Part shown: positions 22,621 through 36,200 of the stretch, one piece after another
How positions within the stretch are numbered: position 1 is the first letter of the stretch
Layout of the letters: every line of letters begins with the position of its first letter
Origin: Dendrolimus kikuchii
Lineage: Eukaryota > Arthropoda > Insecta > Lepidoptera > Lasiocampidae
Direction: 5' to 3'
Assembly: GCA_019925095.2 (NCBI GenBank)
Contig: CM034389.1
Span: forward strand, 24,229,435 to 24,293,434
DNA: 64,000 nt
Program-made: the position numbers and the translations under genes
Notes under the pieces: model-generated
What the model saw: only the letters and a program-made list of their open reading frames with translations
Database searches by the model: none
Told to the model about the DNA's origin: nothing

Positions 22621-22924
22621 CGTACAAGTGAAATGAGCTTCATCTCACGGTTTTTCCAGAACGCTATAATACAGGGCTCTTCTAAAAGGATGTAAATTGT
22701 TATAGTCTGAATGAAGTCGGCAATGCATCGTCTCCCTTGTCGGTGCTGTTGTTCATGGGGATTGATAACCAATTAATATCAGTTGAACCGTCAACCAGAT
22801 TGCTTACCTGTAAACGTAAAATGTGAAGACAACATTCATTCATTAATTTCCCCGTAGCTTCAGATATATAGTATGAATTCGTCATAATTAATTGTCATTC
22901 ATTACTAATAGCCGATTCTTACCT

Positions 22925-23045
22925 TACCTTACTATATATGGATTTGCCTTAGTATTCTTTAAAATATGTCAATCTCCATACAAGTAATGTCAATTTTCTA
23001 CCAATGATAAGCTAGACGAATGGATAGTAAAACGTGGAAACCCGG
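22925..23045. repeat. Possible TA-type foldback MITE, degraded
   Basis: Facing CTTACTATATATGGATTTGCC and ACCAATGATAAGC...GAATGGATAGTAA blocks resemble the elements at 27194 and 30252. Termini are unclear. Confidence 0.35.
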
Positions 23046-23460
23046 CTTATATGTATGTATAGAATGTTTAAATTGGCGTTATGCACCTGCAAGTATCAAA
23101 ATACGCAGCGCGGTCGTTATGCAAATGAAACGCCATTTCTAGCCGACAGAATATGAAGATTTTCCCTAAATCACGATTTGAAGATGTACTGAGCTGATAT
23201 ATAGGGCGTCCTCCCTGAGTTCTGTTGGGCAGTAACCTGATCCACAAGTAGCCTATTTGCTGCGTCCCGTTATCATCCGCGCGATAGCGCCTCGCTTGAT
23301 AGCCCGACTATTGCACAAGTTCGTGGGCTTATCTCGGAATGCAGTTTACATTGCGCTTCATTTGTCGACAGTCGTCAAAAAATATTGTCGTTTGGGTCAT
23401 TGCTAAAAGCTTTTTCTATTTGTGCGTCTTATCTTGAACAATTAACGAAATACCTTCCCC

Positions 23461-23530
23461 GTTGGAAGCAGTGTGAGCGGTGTGCAGTGCGTCGTGCGCC
23501 GGTGTCGCCAGTGGTCATCGGCCCCCATCG
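23461..23530 (+). promoter_or_regulatory. Candidate Oatp leader exon (5' UTR)
   Basis: A GC-rich stretch ends in a consensus donor, CATCG|GTGAGT at 23531, about 750 bp upstream of the Oatp start codon and in the same orientation. No start codon and no long ORF. The transcription start was not located; a CAGT initiator-like motif at 23469 is one option. Inferred only from position, base composition and the donor. Confidence 0.4.
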
Positions 23531-24276
23531 GTGAGTTTCGCAAGTCCAGTTAACCGTGTGAATCGATCACATTAATATTCCACGGTTGCTGTTATTGCGA
23601 ACCTAGCGTTTGTGTCCTTTAATATCGAAGTATCGATGAGCAATTTTGTAATTGTTACCGTTCTAATAACCAAGAAATCTGTTTTGAATTTTAAATTAAT
23701 AAAAGTAACAAATGCTTTGTCTGCACGGTGATGTTATCACGTTTTAGTATTTTTGTTGTTCGTTAATTGTAACGGAGTGAAGATTAATAAAGCTTCCCTT
23801 TGAGACAAAGACATTATTCGCTTGGAGACGGGAGGGGAGCTCCGGTGAAGGGCGGTGTGCAGACAGACGCCTTTCTTCGTGTGTAAATATGTGCCGTACA
23901 AAAAACGGATAGACAGCCAATAAAACCCTGTGTGGGGAGAAGCCGAGGGGCGGGCGAAGCGGGTGCATTGTGCCGTCGCTGTAATTGCAAGATGCAGTCG
24001 GTCTCCTGCGCGCCGGGTGCGCGCACGCAACTTCTACTACATCCCTATAATCCCGTGTCGCTTCGGGTGAACGACTCCCTAAATAATTATGCTATCGGGC
24101 GGCCTTCAGTATACTGATTCGCATTCAGGATTTTGTGATAATCGATTACGTGTTACGCGCTCGTCCTGCTTTCCAGAAATTTCAGCGACATCGGTTCTTC
24201 GTATGCGTTTAGTTTTCTAGTAGTTTAGCTTAGATTTGGAGCATTGTGGTACTAGTGTAATTTAAGGACTTACAAT
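23531..24276 (+). other. Oatp leader region, GC-rich patch
   Basis: Contains a GC-rich patch (23820-24090) with no repeat signature and a good acceptor, CTGCTTTCCAG at 24176, which could open the exon carrying the start codon. If so, that exon also holds a 5-codon upstream ORF (ATG at 24203, stop at 24218-24220). Minus-strand ORFs here have no domain. Confidence 0.4.
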
Positions 24277-24281
24277 ATGAC
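24277..24281 (+). CDS. Oatp: Oatp exon 1, coding stub (ATGAC)
   Basis: ATG AC is followed by the consensus donor GTGAGT at 24282. Splicing across 91 bp to 24373 gives ATG ACG GCG AGC, that is MTAS, in frame with the main exon. This start was chosen over the next in-frame ATG (24450, residue 28) because the phase is right and both splice sites are strong. A start at 24450 remains possible. Confidence 0.75.
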
Positions 24282-27200
24282 GTGAGTTTACCTAGCATGA
24301 GTCAACTTCGATCGCAGTCCCTTTATATGACCCTGTTAACAATAAAGTGATAATTATTTCTTCTTGTTGCAGGGCGAGCGTTGTAGCGCCAGTATCACAA
24401 GCGGGCGGGGAGGCGAGTCCTCCGGGTCCTACGGCCGAGGACGCCGACATGAAAGGCGTTGAAGCCACACCTGAAGAGCAGGAAAGATTAGCGACAGGCA
24501 ATAACAATGGATCACTGGACACGAAGCTACCATCGAGGCCACAACACACGGGACCGCGCTCTGCCTTTTACTCGACCCGTGTTTTCATGCTGGTCTTCCT
24601 GTCGGGTTGGGTGTTGCAGGGCATGTTCCTCACGTATTTCGTGAGCGTAACCACAACGGTTGAGAAATTATATAAAGTGGAATCGAAGACGACGGGGACC
24701 CTATTAGCGGCGACAGAGATCGGACAGATATGCACGGCATTGTTCCTTACTTATCTCGCCGGGAGAGGGCACAGGCCGCGGTGGATCGCTTGCATGATGC
24801 TTGTGTTGGCTGTGGGCGTTATAGGGTGCGTGGTGCCGCACGTCCGGCACGGCACGGAGCTGTTGGTCGTTCTATTGGATGGGCACAGGTCGGGCCCGGC
24901 GCCTACGTGCAACACGTACGAAAACTCGTCCGTGATATGTGACGAGGTTCACGTGACCAATACGGCCACTCGGTCTTCCATCACGAACGTCATGATACCG
25001 TGGCTGTTCATATGCCTGCTCATTGTTGGAGTCGGCCAAACCGGCATTGCAACATTGGGCATACCGTACGTCGACGACAACGTTGGAAGCAGACAGTCGC
25101 CTCTTTATATGGGTGAGTGATTACGAATTTTACGATTTCATTTAAGCTGATTGTTCTGCGTATGCAACACAATGGCAAATCAATTATTTGAAGCTAATTT
25201 TAGTGTTTTCTTCATTAAAAGGTCTATGTCAACCAGTTTTATACCTGGCGGTGATCTTTACTGTCTAACTTACAGTGAAACTAATTATTATTTCAATTAA
25301 TCAGAGGTGGCCAAAACGACTTAAAAATAAACGAATTTAAAATAACGATTTTCTTTATTAATTATCTGCGTAATTTCTTATATTATTGTTTTCGTCTAAA
25401 ATTAAACTAATATTGTGATATGTATGTCCAATAATAGAAAGTTAAGTCGGGAAAATCTGGCCGAAAATGATAAGTAAGCGGATAAGCAGTAAAGACAGTT
25501 GCCATTGTTAACTTCTTTTACATTTATTTGAGTTACTTTAAAAAGCAGCATTGAAATTAAGTTATGCCTTCACTTAGTTTCCTATACAGCAAAGCCGTGT
25601 GCAATAAATAATGTACGAACCGACCGTAATCTTAATTCAAAATGCTTTATATGGCATTGCAATTACAAAAAGTGCAGGCTGCACTTAGCTTGATTGCTAA
25701 CAATGGTAATTACGCAACGCGCGCGGAGGGCGGGCAGAATACCGTGTAGGCGGAAAAAGTGGGCGGATATGAATTATGCACTTTTATATACAGATTTTAT
25801 TGTTGTATTCGTGTAAGCCGTATACTCAACGCGCCTGTCGAGAGATAAAGACGGTGTATGTAGCGGAAATTATATTTACAAAGTTTTTGTGGTCGTTGTT
25901 GCTCTTAAGGGGCTCCCTCACCGCGAGCATTCGCCCGCAAGGTAACCATTTATGATTCGATTTTGAGCGTTTAGTTGATTCCACAATGTCAGACGAAGCG
26001 GTCGTTGTGTTACAAGTTGTATCATAATATTACAGTGCACAAGCACTGTAAAGCTTGGTTCTCCTCCCCCACCGATGTTATGCGTTTTTTTATCCGTGCA
26101 AGAACGGAGAAATAATACAATTTCCTGCGGCCAGACGGCCTGTCGTAAGAGCCAGGTGGTAGGGCACTTGACCGACTGGATGGCTACCACCCCTGGTCTA
26201 AAGCATGTCGCCATAACAACCTTGAGTTGTGTTCCGGCATTAGTGACCGGGTTCCAGTGACCCTTAAGAGAGCAGCAGCGCATTTGTAGCACCTCTGGTG
26301 TTGCAAATGTCCATAGGCGATGGTAACCGCTTTCCATCAAGTGGGCCGTCTGCCTGTCTGCTGATCTCCTGCAATAAAAAAAAAATGCTCGGATCTGTAA
26401 CATTACAGATTGCGCATTGTAATGCTAGATTTTCGCACTGATTAAATGCGTATTGCTCGGCTCTGTAACGTTACATTACAGGCGAATGCTCGCGGTGAGG
26501 GAGAACCTTTAAGCGAAATATTTAAGAGCAGATAGCGTATATTTGTGCAAAACTTGTTTTAGTCTTGACTCGTAATCACCTTTATGCAACTAAAATGTTG
26601 TTGTTTTCTATAAAAGTTCTCGCTGTCTTAATGTATAGCTTGTATTTCCTTAGAACATAATTTTGGTACCGTAAAAAATTAAATTACTACCATTTAGTGG
26701 TGTTTCAATGTTCTTAAGGAACTCAAGGAACATGGAAAGTTAGAAATTAAAGTAACAAAGCTTAAATGTATCATCTGAACATACAATTTAAATAAAATTT
26801 TCTTTAATTTATTTAATATTTTGATCCGTGCAGGAACGTAGAAAGAATAAAATTTCCTACGGCCGGGCGGCCTGTCGTAAGAGGCGACAAAACATCACAC
26901 AGCCAGTTGGTAGGGTATTTACCCATCTGGGTGGCTACCATCCCTGGTCTAGAGTAGGTATGTCGCCATAACAACCTTAAGTTGTGTTCCGACATTAGTG
27001 GCCAGGTTCCAGTCCCCCTTTAGAGAGCGGCAGCACATTGGTAGCAGCTTTGGTGTTAACGCTTTCCATCAGGTGGGCCGTCTGCCTATCTGTGGTACTC
27101 ATGCAATACATTTTTTTTATCTTGTTAGAAAAACAAGACACTTGGACGGGATTTTTGTTTTCAAACAAATGAGTATAGTACAGTAAATGTTTACTGGCCG

Positions 27201-30200
27201 GTTCCTGATCTTACTTACTTACCATTCACTTGCCTTACAGTCGATTGAATTTTGACATTATTTGTATGGAGCTTTGTCAAATTTTAACCGATAGTAGGGT
27301 AAATGAATGGTCGATAAGATATAGGAACCGGGCATAAATGGTTTTGTTTAGCTTCTATGATCTATAAAGAATTAGCCGTGACATACGCTTAAAACGCCAT
27401 AATTTTCATTTCTATTATTCTCACACACCGACGACTGTGACTCCATCAGCTCATTTTCGCTGATTATATCATCATTGATAATATTAGGTTGTTTTTCCGA
27501 ATCACGAGCCACAACAATGTCATCTGACTTATATGACAATACAATGTTTGACATATTTCTTATATTCTCTGATAAATTGTTTAGTTTGGGAATTTGTGGG
27601 ACATTGTGTGCTTGTTTGCTTATTATAATCAATTATTACAACAGTAATGTCTTCTATTTATTTATATATTATATATTATTAGTGATGGGGAAAGCTTTTC
27701 TTCTTCTCTGACAAAACAACCTTATACGTGTTCGTAAAATATTAACAAATTACAGTCGAATTTTAATCAGCTGAGCGACGAATAGTTTTGTTGTTATTGC
27801 TGGAGTACAGCAGGCAGGCTGCCTGCTCACCCGATAGAAAGTGATCACTGTCGCCTATGAACGTTTGTAATACCAGAGGTGCTATTAATCATTAATAATA
27901 AAGGGTCTCCAGATTGGGAAATATTAAACTCAATTTTTTTTGTTTGCGATAAAAAAAAATATCCGTGCAGGAACGGAGAAAGAATACAATTTCCTGCGGC
28001 CTGGCGGCCTGTCGTAAGAGCCGACTAAACAACCCACAGCCAGGTGGTAGGGTATTTACTCGACCGGATGGCGACCACCTAAAGTATGACGCCATAACAA
28101 CCTTGTGTTGTGTTCCGGCATTAGTGACCAGGTTCCAGTCTCCTTTAAGAGAGCAGCAACGCAATTGTAGCACCTTTGGTGTTGCAAATGTCCATAGGCG
28201 ATGGTAACCGTTTTCCATCAAGTGGGCCGCCTGCCTGTCTGCTGAACTCCTGCAATAAAAAATAAAAAGAATTTGGGTCTAATAATGTCGACGGTCTGAA
28301 TGTTATGCTACTGGCTTAATCTCTCTCTTTTCTTTTACTTTCTGTCAATTATTTGGGGTCGGTACAATATTTTTTCTTCCATATTTCTTTATTCTGGCAT
28401 GCATCTTCGACGTCGACAAATCATCATGTCACCCTTCACTCAATCCACTCGTCTCTTTTGGTCTACCATTTGTACCCATCAATATTATATTCTTTTTATC
28501 ACGTCACTTCTGGCTTAATAAATTCATCAAATTAGGGACATTTTCTAAACTCAATCTAGAGTTCTTCTAAAATTCGTCTAAGGTATATTTGTACTTAAAA
28601 TACATATTTCTATCAATACTATTTCTAGCAAACGTCTTTACATATACAAATAAATATGTTCTCAATACGTGGCGTGCGTGCGTGCTGAGAAGAAGGAAAC
28701 AATACTTGTTTGGGTGTGAAGTAAAGCCGCTAGGAAAAAGTGGTTTTAGTTCATATGTATTGTTATGTCTGCATCGTATCTAATGCATTTACTGCAGGTT
28801 CAGCGATAGCGGCGGGTTGTGGTTGTGGCGCGACTGATGGCGGATTAAGATAAAAATATTATATTAAAAATGGTTGTTTTTTTTAAATATTGCTACAACT
28901 TAGTCCCGACAAAGACAAATTCCACGTACAAATCTGTAAAAGCACATTTTATTACCTGTCGGCATTTCAACTGATTGTAATCCTTTTATGATCGTCTTCT
29001 TTCGTTCACTTATTTATTAGCATACGTTTCTAGTTATTGTGGAGAACAGCCTATTGTTCTATTGTACTCGTTTACGGCCGTTAGCAGGCTGCATCATTAG
29101 CCAGGTGTTGCTGATTACAATTACAAGCTAATTCTAGGAAATTGTGTCGACGTTGCCGGGTAGGCACATTTGCATTTGTGAAGTATAAAGCGACGGCCTG
29201 ATTGAAAGAGGAGTCAGTTGAGTTACAACTACGATACGGGCAGGACGTGTGTACATTCGGGAATCTAATAGTGACGGACTTTTTGCGTTTTATTGAATTA
29301 CGACCTTCTGCATTATGTTTGGATTTGTTGTGTTCGGTTATATTTGTACCTGTGTTATACGTGTTTTTGTAGTTATAATAAAGTCTATAATAATTCTAAC
29401 GGCATTTTAATTCGAGTTCCACTAACTCGTAACAATATCTTTCACCATAGTGCGTGTATAAGAGATAGTGTTTATTGAGTTACTGTCTATAAAAGTAAGT
29501 AAATGATTATCGTGTTCAGGATCAATGCTCTGTCGGACTATGTTTCGGCACAGCAAAAAATGAGTGCCAATCTCATATCGAAAATTGCGGCACACATTTT
29601 CATTGCTATTGTTATTATTATAAATTATTGCTAAGTGTCGCATTTTTAGAAATAAATATTTTCTTTCTTTCTAGTATATAGTTTATATACGACGCATTAT
29701 TATAGCAGAAAGAACGAGTAGCACGTAATCGAAAGAATGACATGTTCCCACATGTTCGAAAATAAATACAGATAAAACGTCATCGTTTTCTTTTTTTATG
29801 ATTCGATTCCCGATTTGCCTCTATTGAAGTCTCTACAACGTTGTTATTAGATAAGAAGGCAGTCATTAAAAGGTTTATCACTTGCATGTTCGAGAGAAAT
29901 ATTTTTAAAGACTAATTATAATTTAAAATGTGAATTAAAATTTCAAACCCATAGCGCTATAAACAATCGTCTCATACAATACGCGTCTCTGAAAAGTTCT
30001 ATTTAGTCATATATCCCTAATTTATAATGCTTTACGAGGTTTATATGCTCGTAAATTCTTCTTCCATTGTATATATCTAATATAAGTAGTAGTAAAAGTA
30101 TAAAGTTTATATCTAATATAAATTGCAAATGGAAATACAAAATTAAGACATTACTTGCCACCGAATCGTGGTAACCGAGATCGCCTATGGTAAGAACACC

Positions 30201-33200
30201 GCCCTTTGTATTTTAATGTATGTGCTTTAAAGTTATTCATTCATCGTCGTATGGCCAGTTCCTATGTTCTACTATCTATTCGTTTGCCTTATTATTACAG
30301 TTAAAGACGTAAATCCTATACAGAAGGTGTCTATTTCCTACCAATGGCAAATGTATGGCCAGTAAGATATGGGAACTGATCAGTAATCAACAATAGACGA
30401 TAGCAGTGCACCCATTTGAACTCATCCGCGACAAAAGTGTCACGCTCGCAAAGGGTTCACGACTTTATGTACCGTCCGGCCTTGTAACGATTTTATGTTA
30501 AAGGAGCTGAGAATAGGGAGTTTATTTTCGTATGTGTATTTTGGATGCACGCTTGTGGTCGATGTATTTGTTTTGATAGTTAAAGGGCTTGTTACAATAT
30601 TGATTCGGGCGAGTAGGCGCCGAGGAATAGGCAAACAAGTTGACGATAACTATTAATAGGTCAGTCTAATAATTGCATTTCACTAATCCATACTTACACA
30701 TGATTTGTGTAAACATTGACATATATATAGGTATATATTTTATATAACACATATATTTACTTTCTTAATCAATACTAATTAAAGTCTATAGCGGGATGTC
30801 TTACAATTATTTATTTATCTTAGCGTGGTAGCAAATATTTGAATAGAATGTCAAATTTTATCTAGTAACTAGGATATGCCCGCGGCTGCATTCTTTTTCG
30901 TAGCATTTAAAAAAATAATATAAGCTGCCGTTTTAGTGGAAACTGTGTCGGAATAAGCTAATTTTTATGCATCTGAACAATATCAAACTGCTCCCTGGAA
31001 AATACGCGCTGGATTTCCGGTATAAAAATATCACACATTTTATTACATTAAATTTGCTGTGTGCCAACTTATGATGTCATAAATTGGTACATATAAATGG
31101 AGTCTAGTAGCGCATAATTAAGAGAAAATTTAATAATAATATTAAAATACTAGTTGTGCCGGCGATTTCGTCTGCGTGGATTTGTTTTTCGCGGAACCCT
31201 AAAAAATGATAAAAACAGTAGCCTAAGTTACTCCTTATAACACCAGCTATCTACCAGTGAAAGTTCCGTTAAAATCGGTTCAGCCGTTTTAGATACTAGC
31301 TGGAACATCCAGAAAGACGGACAAAGATTAAAAAAAATGATTATTTGATATAAGTATTGTATATACTTTCATTTGCATTTGGCAGAAATCTGTTATTTTG
31401 ACCTTACAAATAGACACTTCAATTTTATTTATCTGTGCAGAAGACCTGTTGTTCGTGCCTACCCCGCAAGGGAACTGGCGTGAAGTTATGTATGTATGTA
31501 TGTACAGAAGACAAATGTGTTGTCATCTATAATGATTATAAGCGTTACTTGTGTAATTTCATTATCCTTTTTAATTTTATTTACATACATACATAATAAC
31601 TTCACGCCAGTTCCCTTGCGGGGTAGGCACGAACAACAGAGCGCCATTTAGGCTTATTCTTACACACCTCACCTGCTTCTTTGACATTCATAACTCTTGT
31701 CATGCACGCTCGTCTGTTCTTAAGGCTCCTGACATCACCTGACGTTAATTTTTTTACAGCATTTTATTTTTCCTTCTAGTGTTTAAATACAGTATAGTTT
31801 ATTGTGTGACAATTGATAGCACATCTGCACTAAGTGATAAGGACGATTGTACCAACATAAAAACATTTATGTAAGCAATAATAATAATGTAATATATATT
31901 CGAGTATGTCATTGCCAGTACAGTACTTTATAATGGCATTTTACGTCAGTATCTGTTCAAATGTTAATATTTGTAATCAAATGAGAACACAGTTACACTA
32001 TTATTGTGAACTAGATTTTGCGATTTATTATCCAATTATAATTTTACGGCTATATACTTATTGGCCTACATTAGGACATGTTGCGTAATAGGAGATCTTA
32101 TACAGTGCGTATTTTGTAACTGAAGCCTGTCTCAAATAGGACGGTATTATTATTAAGTAGTTACAGGATTAAATATATATTTTATATACAGCGTAAACTC
32201 CATGTAACGTCACTCGATTTAACGATAAACTTCCTTAAGCGTCGAAATCAATTGGCTTTGGTTGGTTTAGCTTGTCTTCAATACAATGATACACTCTATA
32301 TAGCGTTTATACCCACTCTTAATAACGACAACAATTAAGTAATAATAAGTACCTTTTAGTTTCCAAAATAGTTAAAACTGCGCAGCTGTGTACGTTATGT
32401 TATCCCTTTATTATCCTAGCCCATAATAAACTCGACTGTCGGCATCACGCATACCGAAATTTCTAAGAAATTCCGAAATTTCTAAGTACTTCCTTTATCT
32501 CCAAGATGCCTCAATATCGCAAGATAGGAATAAAAAATATAACAAAATTACTGGTGCAGCAAAATATGTCAGATAAAAATAAAAGACTTCTCTCCATTTA
32601 ACGACAACGCTCTATAACGCCATAAAATGCAGAGTCCCTTGAGTGTCGTTATATAGAGTTTACACTCTAATTAACATTAATATTTATTTCGAACTTACGT
32701 TTTACGGATGTGTCAGCCATAACCTCCCATTGGAAATAGACTAAACGAATATATCTTGTATAGCAATGTATACAGTAAAAGTAAAGTCTAAGTAAAAACT
32801 GCCCCCGCGCCGTTTTCTACTTTTACTATGGGGATCGTTTTGTTGTATAAAAATTATAATTCACTCAAATTTACAGCTTTTTATCTTTGGTATGTTTAAA
32901 GTTTTTTTTTTCAATAGTAAAATTGCAAATGAACTCATCGCGAATTTGTTACTAATATTTGGGAGCAAAAGGCATGAAACAATATCTTTGTTGTATAACC
33001 CGGATGAAAAGACGATTTTTAAAAAATAAAATAAAACTAAAATATTTTTTTATTCGAGTTTTTGAAAACTATTATTCACCAATTTTTTTCACAATATGTA
33101 TATTACAATCACTTCTACTCAAGATTTTTTTTCAATTTTTTTTAAGTGGTGGAACGGTGTCGAAAAAATTAAATCTGTTTTTTTTCATAACCTTGTGTTC

Positions 33201-36200
33201 TGTCGAACTGATATACTTTTGATTTTTTACTCAAAACACATATCTCTGGAACAACGTTGAACTAATAACTTTCGATCCTTACGTATTAAAATGTCGAATC
33301 CTGACTGGAAACCATGCACATTTTAGTTCGTTTTCTGACCCAATATGCGTATTTCTACAATTACCATGTTTTGACGGTGAAAGTAAACATCATCATGAAA
33401 CCTGTTACATGAAACTGATTTGCCAAACTACAGAATTATATTTTCAACTAAACAGCAAAGGAAGGGTGCCTCAACAGTGCAATTTTGTTCCGACTAAGGC
33501 ATTTAAATGTATACAGAGGGATTCGATTTTTAGAGTCTATTGTACTTATAAATACACCTTTGGTATATACAGCTTTTAAATGGAATATTTTCAGCGGTTC
33601 ATAATGACTTGCACAATATTACTGTTCTTAGAATTAGTTTACGATCGTGAAATATTGGTACGAATTATTTATAACGTGTTTTTCCTTATTCATTATTAGG
33701 TTGAGAATTTAAAGAGATATGATATAAGTAATCTTTCCTTCCGAACCATATTATCCAACATTATTTTTATCTCATTTTTAGGTGTAGTTCACCACTTTTA
33801 ATCTCTTAAAGACAGCGTGCGTATCTTAATAAAAATATCTATATTTTGAAATAGATCATCTATATATTTAAAAAATCAATTGCTGTTCGTTAGTCTCGCT
33901 AAAACTCGAGAACGGCCGGACTGATTTGGCTAATTTTGGTTTTGAATTATTTATGGAAGTCCAGGGAAGGTTTAAAAGGTGAGTAAATATGAAAAAAATG
34001 CTTGGAATATAGTAAAAACAACAATTTCACTTTCCCTTAGAAACTATTCCTACCTGTCAAACATTTGATGTTCGTTCCGTCGTTTACAAATCATTTAAAT
34101 TTAAAAGTCGTCCAGAAATCAAATTAAATTTAACAGTGAAGTTGTTTTTTAATTTTTTTGGTTTTGAATGTCAAACTTTCGATGTTCATCCCATCGTTCT
34201 TTTTTTTATTATTATTAACATCTCTACGGACTCGAGTTCCGTACTTTTTTTTACTACTTAATTTCTATGAAAAATTTTAGAGTCCATACACGCTTATTGT
34301 TTATTTTTGTTACTGTGTGTGACATTAATTTAGTGATTTATATGCTATGCTGTACCTTAAGATTAACTTATTATATTATATTAATTTATCCTATTTTTAA
34401 TACTAAACTTATACTAATGTACAGTGTATCTGTTACATGCTGGTGTTGTGAGGAAGTGCATGTGCAGTGTTGGCCTTATATCTATACTTATATATAGTCC
34501 TATCTAGTGCCATGTGTGTTGGTTTTTTCTTTTCCGTTCATCCCGTCGTTCAGAAATCAACGTTTTTTATTTATTGATTCTAAGCGGTACGAATTTTGTC
34601 GGGTCAGTTAGTAGTTAATATATTTCTAGGTTCGTATTTATAGGGTTTTGTAGCCGTATTTTGTGATTATTTGTTTTTTTTTTCGTGCACTTAGGCTAAA
34701 ATTTGCTTTTTATTGTCAAATAATATAAAAATACCCCATATCTTAAACACTAGTCAATGGTTTTGAAACAATTTTTTAAGCTTTATAAGCTAGATTTTTT
34801 CAGAAGAAAGAACAAAAAGAAGCCTGTGTGAGCCTGGAAAAGGCTCCAGGATATAACAATCTCCTAGACAATTACATTAAGATAAATTCAGCCGTTTAGT
34901 CGTGAAAGGTTACTATCCAATTTATAGGTGTATATTAGTATATCCATCCTAATTTCGTGATAATCAATTTAATCTCAAGGCTAAAAGGCATAAAAAAACA
35001 GAGACATAAGGTCACTTTCACATTGTATGGATTGTAAATATATGAACCGTAATCGTAAAGTACTTTACAGTCTACAGCCTTGGCCTGCACTCAATTGATG
35101 TGTGAATTGCGTACAAAGTCTTTCGATGATTGTTTTATGATGTAAATGGAAATTAGGGCGGGGAAGTTAAGAAGCGAGATCGCCTCAACGAACTGGAATT
35201 GTCGCCGAGACGTCCCGGCCCACTGACACACTTGCGCCCTTGTGCCTTGTATTGTATAGATGTAACGCCCGAATACATTGATATTACTTACCGGAATATG
35301 ACGGATCTGATGCAAAAAACTAATGTAGAAAATTTTATAGACTATTGTATAAAGCTAGTTAAAAGAACAGTGTACAGAAATAAATCTAGATAAATAATTA
35401 TACATAGGTATATATTTGGAATATATATACAAAATTTATAAATAAATAGTAAATAAGATAGAAATAAACATTGTTTGGAATAATAAATAGTATAATAGAT
35501 ACCATAAACGTAAGAGATTGTATAGCCAAGTAAGAGAAATAGTAGTAGTAATAGGATAATAGATATCAGAAGAGTAAAAGATAGTATAGCAAGTAAGACA
35601 ATTGTATTAGAAATAAGAAACATATGTAAGACATTTTAAGAATAAAGATAATAAAAGAAAAAAGATAAAAAAAGAACAAAAAATATATAAAAAAGAAAAA
35701 CAAAATAAAAAAAAACAGTACCCGATAAAATAAAGATGAATAAAATCGGACAAATCCTGTTCGTCCGGTGGAAGGAGATTAAAAAAAAATTACACCGGAA
35801 TACAATAGCGAATTGATTCTTATCACTTAATATATAGGTATATATATCTCACTTTTTGTTTTTAACTGACTTCCAAAAGGAGGAGGTTCACAAGTTGACT
35901 TTATGCTTTTTTCTATCTTTTTTACGCGATTTCTCCGTCAAGTGTAGACCTTTCTATTTTTTTTTCGAAAGATTATACTCCTGAGGTGGTCCTATTATCA
36001 ATAAGGATTAAGATCTGATGAATGGGATCCCAGGGAAAGCTAGAACAATACTCGAATATTATAGGAACTTACAACGTGTTTCATATATTTGTTTTTTTTT
36101 TCTAAAGCTATTCAAGTATTTGCGTAACTAAACCAAACCAAAAACAAAACCCATGTCAACAGTAAATAAAAAGCAACAAATTAATATTTTCTGCAATACC

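Noticed and set aside
23737..24030. Minus-strand ORF of 97 codons upstream of Oatp
   Set aside because: No domain, overlapping ORFs in two other frames, and GC-rich composition accounts for the lack of stops.
24292..24942. Other-frame ORFs over Oatp exon 2
   Set aside because: They lie in other frames or strands of a clearly coding OATP exon.
20326..29434. Two LTRs in direct orientation as one full-length retrotransposon
   Set aside because: The DNA between them holds the Oatp leader and exons 1-2 and no gag or pol, and each LTR has its own ATAT duplication. They are separate solo LTRs.
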